Assembly: GCF_012979235.1 (NCBI RefSeq)
Contig: NZ_JAATWC010000008.1
Coordinates: 56,789 to 120,788 of the forward strand
DNA: 64,000 nucleotides
Origin: Dissulfurirhabdus thermomarina
GTDB taxonomy: Bacteria > Desulfobacterota > Dissulfuribacteria > Dissulfuribacterales > Dissulfurirhabdaceae
Reading direction: 5' to 3'
Under the pieces are notes generated by a model that was given only the letters and a program-made list of their open reading frames with translations, was not told the DNA's origin and did no database searches. How positions within the stretch are numbered: the stretch's first letter is position 1; each line of letters begins with the position of its first letter. Position numbers and translations under genes: made by a program. Positions 16,463-24,557 of the stretch are shown here, piece by piece.

Positions 16463-16949
16463 CGGCCTCCTGGCCGGCCTCCTGGCCGCCTGTTGGATCC
16501 TCGCCGCCCCGGGCGCGGCGGGGGCGGCGGGCGCGGTCTCGTGGGACCGGCTGGCCCCGGAGGAACAGCGGGTGCTGGCCCCCCTGGAGCAGCGTTGGGA
16601 TCGCCTTCCGCCCGAGCGCCGGCAGCGGCTCCAGAAGGGTGCCCGCCGGTGGCTGCGGATGGGCCCGGAGGAGCGGCGCCGGGCCCGGGAGCGGCTCGAG
16701 CGCTGGCGGCGGCTTTCGCCCGAGGCGCGGCAGCGGATCCGCGAGCGGTTCCGGCGGTTCAAACGGCTGCCGCCCGAGGAGCGGCGGCGGCTGCTCCGCG
16801 CCCGGGAGCGTTTCCGGCGGCTCCCGCCGGAGCGGCGCCGCCAACTCCGCGAACGGTGGCTGCGGATGGGCCCGGAGGAGCGGCAGCGCATCCGGGAGCG
16901 CCTGCGCGGAGGCGGCTCCAGGTCTTTCGGCGGGCGGGGGCGGCCCTGA
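16440..16949 (+). CDS. DUF3106-like secreted Arg/Glu-rich repeat protein
   Basis: A 169-residue protein with a signal peptide (SGLLAGLLAACWILAAPGAAGAAG) and then tandem helix units of the type LPPEERRRLLRARERFRRL and MGPEERRRARERLERW, the repeat character of DUF3106. The mature part is highly charged and likely all-helical. ATG at 16440 overlaps the previous gene. Function is unknown; a periplasmic stress-related role is suggested only by the ECF operon context. Confidence 0.75.
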   Translation: MKTPRLPSGLLAGLLAACWILAAPGAAGAAGAVSWDRLAPEEQRVLAPLEQRWDRLPPERRQRLQKGARRWLRMGPEERRRARERLERWRRLSPEARQRIRERFRRFKRLPPEERRRLLRARERFRRLPPERRRQLRERWLRMGPEERQRIRERLRGGGSRSFGGRGRP

Positions 16950-16960
16950 GGGCCCGGGGC

Positions 16961-17788
16961 TCAGGCGTAGTGGAGGGCGAGCCAGACCGTGGGTTCGCCG
17001 GGGTCGGTCCAGGTCACCCGGTGGCGCCGGCGGGCGGGGATGGTGACGTGCCCGCCGGGGCCGAGCTCCACGGGCGCGTCCACACCCTCGAACTCCAGCC
17101 GGGCCCGTCCCCGGATCACCATGACCCACTCGTGGGTGTCGGACTCGAGCCAGCGGCCCTCCGGGGTCGCCTGGCCCCGCGAGACGATCCGTTCCAGGCG
17201 GAACGCCCCGGTCTCCAGCAGGGTCTCGAAGGTCTCTCGGGAGAGGTCCGCCGGAAGCTCCGCCAGGAGGTCGCCGGGGCGGAGCTCCTCAAGCATCCGC
17301 CGGCGCTTTTCGGCCTGCACCTCGGCGAGCCGGGTGTGGAGCTGGTGGCGGATCTCGTAGTTGGCCACCACGATGTCCTTCACCAGTCGTTCGAAGGCGA
17401 GGTCGTCGGTCTTGACGATCTCGTCGTAGCGGGCGTTGATGAGGGATTGTTCCGTGTCGCGGGCGAACCGGAGCACCGCCTCCGGGTCGGCCCGTCCGCC
17501 GGCCACATCGTCGATGCGTGCCTTGAGGTCCGCCAGCATCCGGTCCAGGACCTTGGGCTGGAAGAAGACCCGGTGGCCCTCGTAGCGTTCCGGGTGCTCG
17601 GTGACGAGGCGGGCCATCTCCCCGATGTTCCGGGCGTGGCCCTGTTCCTGTGCCTCGAGGTCGGCCCAGAAGTCGCGCTCTTCGGGCCAGGCCGCGGCGC
17701 AGGCCTTGTAGAGGGCCGCCAGCGTCAGCTCCAGCTTGGCCATCATCTTGAATCCGTTGAGGAGGTTTTCGAGATCGGCGGGGTTCAT
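16961..17788 (-). CDS. Ferritin-like (rubrerythrin-type) domain fused to a cupin
   Basis: A 275-residue soluble protein. Residues 1-160 look like a four-helix ferritin-like bundle with Glu and ExxH-type positions (ELTLAALY, DLEAQEQGHARNI, RDTEQSLINARYDEI, NYEIRHQLH). Residues about 185-275 are a small cupin: FRLERIVSRGQATPEG, HEWVMVIRGRARLEFEG, LGPGGHVTIPARRRHRVTWTD. Cupins of this kind often appear alone as metal-binding barrels. The joined form suggests a diiron or metal-linked redox role, but no activity can be assigned. It converges with the DUF3106-like gene, ending 11 bases away. Confidence 0.75.
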   Translation of the reverse strand: MNPADLENLLNGFKMMAKLELTLAALYKACAAAWPEERDFWADLEAQEQGHARNIGEMARLVTEHPERYEGHRVFFQPKVLDRMLADLKARIDDVAGGRADPEAVLRFARDTEQSLINARYDEIVKTDDLAFERLVKDIVVANYEIRHQLHTRLAEVQAEKRRRMLEELRPGDLLAELPADLSRETFETLLETGAFRLERIVSRGQATPEGRWLESDTHEWVMVIRGRARLEFEGVDAPVELGPGGHVTIPARRRHRVTWTDPGEPTVWLALHYA

Positions 17789-17893
17789 GGCGTGGGCGTG
17801 TCTCCTCCCGGGGCGCCGCTCCCCTCCCGGCGGCGCTCTTTCCCTGTAGATCGGCCGTGGCGGGGGAAATCTTTACCCCTTTTGCGGGCGGGT

Positions 17894-18352
17894 TCAACCC
17901 GTGTACCCCGCCACCAGGCCGTGGGCCCAGTCCAGGACGGGCCGGACCCGCTCGGCCAGGCGGGCCCGGGCCTCCGGGTAGGCGAGCCACCGGAACTCGT
18001 CGTGTTCCGGGTGGCCCAGCTCGGGGTTGACCGGTAGGTGGACGTCGCCCGTCCTGGAGACGGCCAGGTAGTAGCGCGCCACCTTGCCCGGGCCGTAGGG
18101 CGGGGTCTCGCGGCAGGCCTCGCCCCAGGGGAATTCCAGGTCTTCCAGGCCGGTCTCTTCCCGGATCTCCCGCAGGGCCGCCTGGAAGGGGGTCTCCCCG
18201 GGTTCCACGAGGCCCTTCGGGAAGTCCCAGTAGCCGAAGGCGCGGAGGAGGAGGTAGCGGGGGCCGGCGCCGCCGGGCCGGACGATCACCGCCCCGGCGG
18301 AGAGGGAGCGGGCCCCTCCCGGAGACCGGCGGGCTGCGGAGCTGGACGGCAT
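17894..18352 (-). CDS. NUDIX hydrolase
   Basis: A 152-residue protein with the NUDIX box GLVEPGETPFQAALREIREETGL, split as G-x5-E-x7-REx2EExGL, and the preceding YWDFPKG strand typical of diadenosine-polyphosphate-type members (bis(5'-nucleosyl)-tetraphosphatase-like). Such enzymes hydrolyse nucleoside diphosphates linked to another group; substrate is unknown. ATG at 18352 is chosen because the upstream in-frame extension is low-complexity and overlaps the divergent promoter region. Confidence 0.85.
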   Translation of the reverse strand: MPSSSAARRSPGGARSLSAGAVIVRPGGAGPRYLLLRAFGYWDFPKGLVEPGETPFQAALREIREETGLEDLEFPWGEACRETPPYGPGKVARYYLAVSRTGDVHLPVNPELGHPEHDEFRWLAYPEARARLAERVRPVLDWAHGLVAGYTG

Positions 18353-18486
18353 GGCGATACCTCGGGACGCGGCGTGCCGGCGCGGGCGCCAGCCGGCCCC
18401 TAGGATGCCACGGCCGCCGGGAAAGGCAAGCCCGGGCGACGAGGGGCGTCCCCGGCCCCGGCGAGTTGCCTTCCGGGGCCGCATTC

Positions 18487-18492
18487 TATACT
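18487..18492 (+). promoter_or_regulatory. Probable -10 element (TATACT)
   Basis: TATACT lies 42 bases before the GTG start of the next gene in an otherwise GC-rich stretch. A TTGCCT 15 bases upstream may be the -35; the spacing is short. Confidence 0.45.
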
Positions 18493-18533
18493 CTTTTTGG
18501 GAGATCCGTGGAAATCCGCTCGGGGAGGCCGCC

Positions 18534-18926
18534 GTGACCGTACGAAAGATCAGCGCCGCCTACGCCGGCGGCACCGTGGGCGCCCTGGTGGGGAGCCTGC
18601 TCCTGTGGCTGCTCGGCAGCGCGGGGGTCACCGCCATGATGGGGGTGGCCATCCACCCCAGGCTGACCGCGGCCTGGCTCTACCCCCGCCTGGTGTGGGG
18701 CGGCCTCTGGGGGCTGCTCTTCCTGGTGCCTTTGCTCCGGGGGCGCCCGGTGGCCCGGGGCCTCGTCTTCGGCCTGGCCCCCAGTGCGGCCATGCTCGCC
18801 GTGGTGTTCCCCGGTACGGGCAAGGGCGTCCTCGGCGTGGGACTCGGCGCCCTCACCCCGCTCCTGGTCCTGGCCATGAACGCCGTCTGGGGGGTGACGG
18901 CCTCCCTGTGGGAGCGGAGCGGGTGA
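18534..18926 (+). CDS. Small integral membrane protein of unknown function
   Basis: A 130-residue, very hydrophobic protein with about four transmembrane helices (GGTVGALVGSLLLWLLG, LVWGGLWGLLFLVPLL, GLVFGLAPSAAMLAVVF, LGALTPLLVLAMNAVWG). It starts with GTG and ends overlapping the next gene by four bases (GTGA), so the two are coupled. No known family motif was recognised. Confidence 0.7.
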   Translation: MTVRKISAAYAGGTVGALVGSLLLWLLGSAGVTAMMGVAIHPRLTAAWLYPRLVWGGLWGLLFLVPLLRGRPVARGLVFGLAPSAAMLAVVFPGTGKGVLGVGLGALTPLLVLAMNAVWGVTASLWERSG

Positions 18927-19444
18927 CCGCGATCGATTGGCAGACCCTCCTGAGCCTGGTCCTCATCCTGGCCGGCGCCGGGGTCCTGTGCGCCGGGCTC
19001 TTCAAGCTCCGGGAGCTCTTCGACGCCGTCTCCTACGTGGCGGAGGGCCGCCGCAGGGGCGTGACCCGGTTCCTCCAGGCCTTCCGGGTCCTCGTGGTCT
19101 TCTTCCTGGCCGGATACCTGGCGGTGGCCCTGGCCTTCGCCCGGGAGCACCTGATCCTCGGGAAGGTCTTCGTGAGCCTGGTCTTCTTCCTCGGGGCCGT
19201 CTTCGTCTTCCTGGCCCTGGTGCTCCACGCCCGGATGCTCGCCGAGTTCAAGTCCACCCTGCACGGGCTGGTCCCCATCTGCATGCGGTGCAAGAAGATC
19301 CGCCTGGAGGCGGCGGATCCCGCCGACCCCGCCTCGTGGACGGAGATCGAGTCCTACGTGTCGAAGCGGACGGAGGCCAGGTTCTCCCACGGTCTCTGCC
19401 CCGACTGCCTCGAGGAGATGCGGCGCCAGATCCCGGGGCGTTGA
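18923..19444 (+). CDS. Membrane protein with C-terminal zinc-knuckle-like domain
   Basis: A 173-residue protein. Three hydrophobic helices occupy residues 7-100 (LLSLVLILAGAGVLCAGLF, FRVLVVFFLAGYLAVALA, VFVSLVFFLGAVFVFLAL). The C-terminal 55 residues match a short domain usually found at the end of sensor kinases and response regulators of deltaproteobacteria: GLVPICMRCKKIR, a Trp-containing IESYVSKRTEARFSHG segment, and LCPDC, giving four cysteines able to bind zinc. Here it is joined to membrane helices with no kinase. It is coupled to the preceding membrane protein by GTGA overlap. Confidence 0.75.
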   Translation: MTAIDWQTLLSLVLILAGAGVLCAGLFKLRELFDAVSYVAEGRRRGVTRFLQAFRVLVVFFLAGYLAVALAFAREHLILGKVFVSLVFFLGAVFVFLALVLHARMLAEFKSTLHGLVPICMRCKKIRLEAADPADPASWTEIESYVSKRTEARFSHGLCPDCLEEMRRQIPGR

Positions 19445-19452
19445 GGCCGCCC

Positions 19453-20214
19453 TCAGGGGCCGAAGAGATCGGGGATCTCGCCCTCCGGGGGGGCGGGCCC
19501 CGCCGCCCGCCCTTGGACCGCGGCCCGCGTCCAGTGGAACTTTCCGGCCACGGCCCCGTCGAGGCCGAGGGCCAGGGCCGCCGCCAGGAACCCCAAGTCA
19601 CCGTAGAAGACGGTGCGGAAGGTCTCGTGGGCCGGCCCGGCCGCCCGGGAGAGGGCCTCGACCCGCTCCGAAAGGTCCAGGAGGGTCTCGTCGCCGGGGA
19701 GCGTGCCCGCCGCCGCGCGGACCTCCCGGCAGTACGGGACGTGGAAGCCCGTCACGGCCCGGGGCAGATGCACCCCCAGCCGGGCCCACTGCGCCCGGAG
19801 GCCCTCCCGGGCGGCGCGGTCGGCCTCGGCCAACCGACGGTACCTTCCCGGGGACCAGAGGCCGTAGGCCCGGCAGCCGAAGAAGCGGGCCTCGTAGACC
19901 AGGCAGGCGCCGTCTTCGAGGAAGGGACAGCCGGGGATCTCCACCGCGTTCCGGAAGAACCACTCCACGAGCCGCCGGGTGACCCGCCGCCGGGTCCCGC
20001 CGGGCAGTGCCGCCAGGCGGTCCAGGACGGCCAGGGCCTCGATGAGGGTGGCCGCCGGCAGGAGGGCGCAGCAACGGGCCCGGCGGCGGCAGCGGGTGGC
20101 GGGCAACTCCGCGTAGAGGGCGGCGAGCTCCGCCAGCCGAAGGGCCGCCTCCCGCCGCAGGCGGCGGAGGGCATCGGCGGAGAGCACCGGGGGGACGCCC
20201 CCCGGCGCGGTCAC
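19453..20214 (-). CDS. YkgJ-like cysteine-cluster protein
   Basis: A 253-residue cytoplasmic protein with the cysteine clusters of the YkgJ / CxxCxxCC family: CRRRARCC in the N-terminal part, then CPFLEDGACLVYEARFFGCRAYG. Family members are thought to bind zinc or iron. The GTG start overlaps the stop of the sensor kinase upstream (GTGA). It is the last gene of a TlpA-kinase-YkgJ operon, which suggests a link to redox or metal sensing, but no function is proven for the family. Confidence 0.75.
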   Translation of the reverse strand: MTAPGGVPPVLSADALRRLRREAALRLAELAALYAELPATRCRRRARCCALLPAATLIEALAVLDRLAALPGGTRRRVTRRLVEWFFRNAVEIPGCPFLEDGACLVYEARFFGCRAYGLWSPGRYRRLAEADRAAREGLRAQWARLGVHLPRAVTGFHVPYCREVRAAAGTLPGDETLLDLSERVEALSRAAGPAHETFRTVFYGDLGFLAAALALGLDGAVAGKFHWTRAAVQGRAAGPAPPEGEIPDLFGP

Positions 20215-22415
20215 CGGGCCGCCTCCCCGGCGGCCGCCGCGGCCAGGGGCAGCCGGAGGACGAAGGCCGTTCCTTCTCCCGGCGCGTTCTCCACCTCGAC
20301 GCGGCCGCCGTGGTCCTCCACGATCTTCCGGCAGATGGAGAGGCCGAGCCCGGTGCCCTGGCGCCCGGCGCCGCTGAAGAAGGGTTCGAAGATCCGCTCC
20401 AGGTGATCCGGCGGTATCCCCGCCCCCGTGTCCGCCATCCGGATCTCCACCCCCGGCTGGCCCCCGATGTCGCAGGGACGCGTGGCCACCGTGAGCCGGC
20501 CGCCCCCCGGCATGGCCTCCAGGGCGTTTCGGACCAGGTGGTCGAGGGCGTTTCGGATCTGGGGGCCGTCCAGCTCCGCGGGCGGCAGGCGGCCGAAGTC
20601 CGTGGTCACCTCGATGCCCTGGTCGGAGAGGGCGGGCCCGAATTCCTCCAGCGATTCCCGGGCCAGGGCGTTCAGGTCCAGGGGGGCCTTCTCCAGCGGG
20701 GTGGTCCGCGTGTAGACGGCCAGGGCCTCGATGAGGGCCTCCAGGCGGGAGGCCTCCTCCAGGATGACCCGGGTGTAGTCCTTCTCCCGGGTCGCGTCGG
20801 GGAAGGCGCGGTGGAGGCGCCGGGCGAGGCCCCCGAGGGCGGTCACGGGGTTTCGGATCTCGTGGGCCACGTTGAAGGCCAGGCGGCCCAGGGCCGAGAG
20901 CTTTTCCGAGCGCGCGAGGCGATCCCGGAGCTCGGCCTTCTCGCGTTCCACCCGGTGGTGTTCCACGATGCCCGCCAGGGCGTCGGCCACGGAGCGCAGG
21001 AAGGCCTCTTCCCTCGGGTCGCGGCAGTGGCCGGCCGGCAACGTGACCGTGAGCACCCCCACGGCCGTGCCGCCGCACCGGATGGGCAGGCAGTAGTGGC
21101 CGTGTGGGGCGAGGCCGGGGCAGGGGCCCACGGCCTGGTCGCCCGGGCACTCGCCGAAGACGACCCGGTCCTCGGCGGCGGCCCGGCCGCAGAGACAGCG
21201 ATCCAGCGGAATCTCCGCGCAGCGCGCCGCGGCCTCCGCGGGGAGGCCCCTCTGGGCCTTGAGCACCAGGGGCCCGGTGGGCGACTCCGCCAGGAAGACG
21301 GCGGCGCGCCCCTCCTCGGCCATGGCGGGCAGGGTGAGGATCCGCTCCAGGGCGTAGTCGAGCTGGGAGGCGAGGGAGGCCGGCCTCAGGGAGTGGGCGA
21401 GGATGTCGCTCACCACCCGCTGGTACCGGTAGGCGCGCTCGAGGGCGGCCTCGGCCGCCCGGCGCTCCGTCACGTCCCGGACGTCGATGAGGACCCGGGT
21501 CCCTTCCTCGGTCTCCACCGGGTTGAGGCTGATGTCCACCGGGAACTCGCGGCCGTCCTTGGTGAGCCCCACGGTCTTGATGCCGGCCTCCATGGGGACG
21601 TGGGCGGGGGCCTCGAGGAAGGCCCGGACGCGGCGCCGGTGGCCGTTCCGGTACCGCTCGGGGATGAGCCGCTCCACGTCGGCGCCCAGGAGTTCCTCCC
21701 GGGTGTAGCCGAAGAGCATCTCCATCCGGGCGTTGACGTAGGCGAGGCGCCCGCGCCGGTCCACCAGGGCCATGGCGTCGGGGGCGCGGTCGATGAGGTC
21801 GCGGAAACGTCGTTCCGCCTGCTGCCGGCGGGTGATCTCGGCTTCCAGCGGGCCCATGGCCGTCACCCGCAGGACGAGCCACAGCATTCCGGCGAAGAGC
21901 GCCGCCACCAGGAGGGATCGGAGCCCGAGGTGGAGGGCGAACCGGGAGAGCTCGGCCCGGAGGCCCGCAAGGTCCCGTTGCATCTCCAGGCGGACCAGCG
22001 TGCGGTCCCCGTCGCGGACCTCGTGGTCCAGGCGGAGGGTGGGCCGGTCCGGGGGGAGGGGCTTTTGGACCCGGGCGAGGACGAAGCCGTCCGGGGCCAC
22101 GGCGGACAGGGCCGCGATGTCGTCGTGCTCCAAGGCCCAGCGCTCGAGGAGCCGGGCGGCGTTTTCGGTGTCGCTTCGAAGGAGGGCCTCCCGGGTCGCC
22201 GTCCCCATGAGGGCGACCTCCCGGGCGGCGTCCCGGCGGGCCTCGGCGATGAGGAGCCGGTGCCGATGGACCAGCAGGGCGGCGTCCACGGCGGCCAGGA
22301 AGGCGAGGAGCAGCGCAAGGCACGCCGCCATGCTCCCCTTGTAGCGGAACCTCGGCCGCCCGGCCCGGCGCCGTTCCCTTCCCGTGGACCGCTCTCGGTG
22401 CCGCCCCGCGGCCAT
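20211..22415 (-). CDS. Membrane sensor histidine kinase (PAS-GAF-HisKA-HATPase)
   Basis: A 734-residue kinase. A membrane helix (ACLALLLAFLAAVDAALLV, residues 31-49) and a second (LLVAALFAGMLWLVLRV, about 170-186) bracket a periplasmic sensor domain. A PAS domain follows (FRDLIDRAPDAMALVDRRG, FGYTREELLG, DVRDVTERR), then a GAF-like domain with several cysteines (CAEIPLDRCLCGRA). The phosphoacceptor is in NVAHEIRNPVTALGG, and the ATPase has DTGAGIPPDHLERIFEPFFS and GTGLGLSICRKIV. No receiver domain and no partner regulator gene adjoin. It starts four bases after the TlpA gene stop region and is coupled to the YkgJ-like gene. Confidence 0.93.
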   Translation of the reverse strand: MAAGRHRERSTGRERRRAGRPRFRYKGSMAACLALLLAFLAAVDAALLVHRHRLLIAEARRDAAREVALMGTATREALLRSDTENAARLLERWALEHDDIAALSAVAPDGFVLARVQKPLPPDRPTLRLDHEVRDGDRTLVRLEMQRDLAGLRAELSRFALHLGLRSLLVAALFAGMLWLVLRVTAMGPLEAEITRRQQAERRFRDLIDRAPDAMALVDRRGRLAYVNARMEMLFGYTREELLGADVERLIPERYRNGHRRRVRAFLEAPAHVPMEAGIKTVGLTKDGREFPVDISLNPVETEEGTRVLIDVRDVTERRAAEAALERAYRYQRVVSDILAHSLRPASLASQLDYALERILTLPAMAEEGRAAVFLAESPTGPLVLKAQRGLPAEAAARCAEIPLDRCLCGRAAAEDRVVFGECPGDQAVGPCPGLAPHGHYCLPIRCGGTAVGVLTVTLPAGHCRDPREEAFLRSVADALAGIVEHHRVEREKAELRDRLARSEKLSALGRLAFNVAHEIRNPVTALGGLARRLHRAFPDATREKDYTRVILEEASRLEALIEALAVYTRTTPLEKAPLDLNALARESLEEFGPALSDQGIEVTTDFGRLPPAELDGPQIRNALDHLVRNALEAMPGGGRLTVATRPCDIGGQPGVEIRMADTGAGIPPDHLERIFEPFFSGAGRQGTGLGLSICRKIVEDHGGRVEVENAPGEGTAFVLRLPLAAAAAGEAAR

Positions 22416-22419
22416 GGGA

Positions 22420-22962
22420 TCAGGGACGGGGCCCGGGGCCCGGGGGGAGGTAGCCCTCGAGGCGGGCGAGGACCTCGGGGGCGTTCCAGTGGCGCGGCCC
22501 GATGGCCTTCTCGCGGAGGATGCCGTCGGGGCCCACGATGTAGGTCTCGGGGACGCCGGTGATGCCGTAGGCGGCGGCCGCCGCCCCGCCGGGATCCTCC
22601 AGGATCGGGAAGGCGCAGCCCACGAGCCGGAGGAGCCGGCGGGCCCGGGCCGGGTCGTCGTTCACCACCACGGTCAGCATGGTGAAGGGCCGCCCCTCCA
22701 TGGCGCGGCGAAGTCCCTCCAGGGACGGCAGCTCGCTGCGGCAGGGCGGGCACCACGTGGCCCAGAAGTTCAGGAAGACCACCCGGCCCCGGAAGTCCTC
22801 GAGGCGCCGGGCCCGGCCGTTCTCGTCCAGGAGGGTGAAGGCGGGGGCGGGCCGGCCCACCCTGGCGCCGGCGGGCGGGGCCTGGCGGCAGCCGCCGGCC
22901 GCAAGCACCACGGCGGCGAGGAGCATCGGGAAGAGGCGGTGGGGGTGAAGGGTCGCGTGCAT
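22420..22962 (-). CDS. TlpA/ResA-type thioredoxin-like lipoprotein
   Basis: A 180-residue protein with a signal peptide and a lipobox-like end (VLAAGGC, Cys25), followed by an AhpC/TSA-thioredoxin fold: APAFTLLDENGR, FLNFWATWCPPCRSELP with redox C71 and C74, and GVPETYIVGPDG with the cis-proline. Proteins of this type keep periplasmic thiols reduced, for example in cytochrome c maturation. ATG at 22962 begins the signal peptide. It is first in the operon with the sensor kinase and YkgJ-like protein. Confidence 0.9.
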   Translation of the reverse strand: MHATLHPHRLFPMLLAAVVLAAGGCRQAPPAGARVGRPAPAFTLLDENGRARRLEDFRGRVVFLNFWATWCPPCRSELPSLEGLRRAMEGRPFTMLTVVVNDDPARARRLLRLVGCAFPILEDPGGAAAAAYGITGVPETYIVGPDGILREKAIGPRHWNAPEVLARLEGYLPPGPGPRP

Positions 22963-23037
22963 GGCCGTCGGCCCGGGTGACACCAGGCCTTTCGGCACGG
23001 AGGATACCACGTCCCGGCCGCGGGGAACAGGGGCGGC

Positions 23038-23472
23038 TCAGGCCTCCTCGCCGCCTCGTTCCAGGAGGAAGAGGTCCGTCACGTGGTCGAGGACCTCCTG
23101 GCGGCGCCGGGGGGAAAGGCCGCGGAAGAGGCGGAGGAGCCGGGCCTCGCGGCGGTCGAGCCCGCCGTAGGGCGAAGCGGCCGGTCCCTCCCGCACCCCG
23201 GCCGGTTCTCCGTCGCCGGCCGGGGGCGCTTCGTGGAACATCGGCCCGTCGCCGGAGACGAGGTAGCCGCGGTTGATCCGATACCGGATCTCCAGGAGCT
23301 GGAGGACGGCCGAGCTGGGGCGTGCCTTCCCTTTCTCGATGTCTGAAATATAACTTCCTGATATACCTATAGGTTCAGCAAACTTCCGCTGGGTGAGGCC
23401 CAGGGTCTTCCGGATGCGGCGAAGGCGGCCGCCGAGGCCGGTTGTCGGATCTTCCGAAAAAGAGGTTGACAT
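23038..23472 (-). CDS. XRE-family transcriptional regulator
   Basis: A 144-residue protein. Residues 14-70 form a helix-turn-helix of the Cro/CI type (LRRIRKTLGLTQRKFAEPIG, ISGSYISDIEKGKARPSS) followed by the YRINRGYLVSGDGPMF strand common in phage-like repressors. The C-terminal third is a short charged helix pair with no peptidase motif. The helix-turn-helix is encoded by an AT-rich stretch (about 23336-23375) unlike the surrounding DNA, a sign of transfer. GTCTAGAC, a perfect palindrome at 23492-23499, lies 20 bases ahead of the start and could be an operator. Confidence 0.85.
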   Translation of the reverse strand: MSTSFSEDPTTGLGGRLRRIRKTLGLTQRKFAEPIGISGSYISDIEKGKARPSSAVLQLLEIRYRINRGYLVSGDGPMFHEAPPAGDGEPAGVREGPAASPYGGLDRREARLLRLFRGLSPRRRQEVLDHVTDLFLLERGGEEA

Positions 23473-23634
23473 GATCGGCTTGTCCGAATTAGTCTAGACG
23501 GCGAAGACGACTCGTTGGAGTTTTTGGCCGAAATCGCCCGTCTCGTGACCCGGTCGTGGATCGTTTTATCAACCGGTCCTCGAAAAGGCAACGTGCGGGG
23601 TCTTGACGGGAGAGCGCAGGGGGGGTGGGGCACG

Positions 23635-23883
23635 GTGCGGCCGGGAAGGGATGCACCGCCGCCCGGCCACCGGGGCCGGGGGCGGCAGGGGCGGTGCCGG
23701 GACGGGTGCCCGGGGGCCTCTGGGCGGTGCCGGGGAGCCCTGGGGCTGCCGCCGGACCCGGAGGACCTGGACGATCCCGTGGCGCTGGCGGCCTACCTGG
23801 AGGGCCTGCGGGCCCATCGCCGTGCCCTGGTGTTCTACGAGGCGGCGGTGCGGCGCCTGCTTCGGCTCGGGCAGGGGCGCTGA
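23635..23883 (+). CDS. Possible small protein, start uncertain
   Basis: A short frame of up to 82 residues from a GTG at 23635. Only its last 50 residues look like a real protein: LPPDPEDLDDPVALAAYLEGL and RAHRRALVFYEAAVRRLLRLG, with proper GC-rich third codon positions. The first part is Gly/Arg-rich low complexity, so the true start may be further in. No family was recognised. Confidence 0.35.
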   Translation: MRPGRDAPPPGHRGRGRQGRCRDGCPGASGRCRGALGLPPDPEDLDDPVALAAYLEGLRAHRRALVFYEAAVRRLLRLGQGR

Positions 23884-23945
23884 GCCGGGCCCCGGGGTTT
23901 CCTCCCCGGTTCTTCCCCGCCTCCCGGCCGGCGGCCCCGCCCGGG

Positions 23946-24557
23946 TCAGGCCGGGCGCCCCACGGGGATCACGGCCACGGGCTCGTGGGGGGGCGGAAGG
24001 CCGAGGACGGCCTGGACCTCGGCGTCCCGGAAGGCGCCGACGAGGGTGCCGCCGAGGCCGAGGGCGACGGCCGCGAGGAGCAGGCCCTGGGCGGCGCAGC
24101 CCGCTTCAACGAGGGCGTAGCGGATGCCCCGGGTGCCGTACTTGCCGGTGATCCGGGCATACTCCACGGTGAACACGAAGGCGGCGGGGGCCTCCGCCAT
24201 CCACCACTGGCCCAGGGAGGCGGCGGCGAGGTCCCGGCGGCGGTCGCCCGCCGCCACGCGGGAGATCTCGTGGCCCTGGGGGCGGTAGCGGTAGACCCCG
24301 GCCGGGAGGCCGGCCACGCCGCCCTCCCCGGAGACGGCGTAGACGTCCAGGGGGTGGAGGGCCCCGCCGGAGGGCGCGGTTCGGTAGGCGGGGCCGGGGC
24401 CGGTGATCCCCTGGGCCGCCCAGAGCAGCTGCGAGAGGGCGGCCGGCGGGAGCGGGCCGGGGGCGAAGGCCCGGACGGAGCGGCGGGCGGCCAGGGCCTG
24501 CGCGAGGGAGGCTCCGCCGGAAAGCTCCGGCGGCGGGAGGGCCAGGGTCGTTGTCAT
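23946..24557 (-). CDS. SagB-type nitroreductase-family FMN oxidoreductase
   Basis: A 203-residue protein of the nitroreductase fold. It has the FMN-binding start RRSVRAFAPGPLPPAALSQLLWAAQG, the SagB-type APSGGALHPLDVYAV segment, and VEAGCAAQGLLLAAVALGLGG with GAFRD near the end. Such enzymes reduce quinones or nitro groups, or dehydrogenate azolines in peptide biosynthesis. No cyclodehydratase or precursor peptide gene is next to it, so a stand-alone reductase is more likely. ATG at 24557; upstream in-frame residues are low complexity. TATAAA at 24639-24644 on this strand may be its -10. Confidence 0.85.
   Translation of the reverse strand: MTTTLALPPPELSGGASLAQALAARRSVRAFAPGPLPPAALSQLLWAAQGITGPGPAYRTAPSGGALHPLDVYAVSGEGGVAGLPAGVYRYRPQGHEISRVAAGDRRRDLAAASLGQWWMAEAPAAFVFTVEYARITGKYGTRGIRYALVEAGCAAQGLLLAAVALGLGGTLVGAFRDAEVQAVLGLPPPHEPVAVIPVGRPA

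Noticed and set aside
23946..24557. Azoline peptide (TOMM) biosynthesis cluster around the SagB-type protein
   Set aside because: No cyclodehydratase, YcaO protein or precursor peptide is adjacent.
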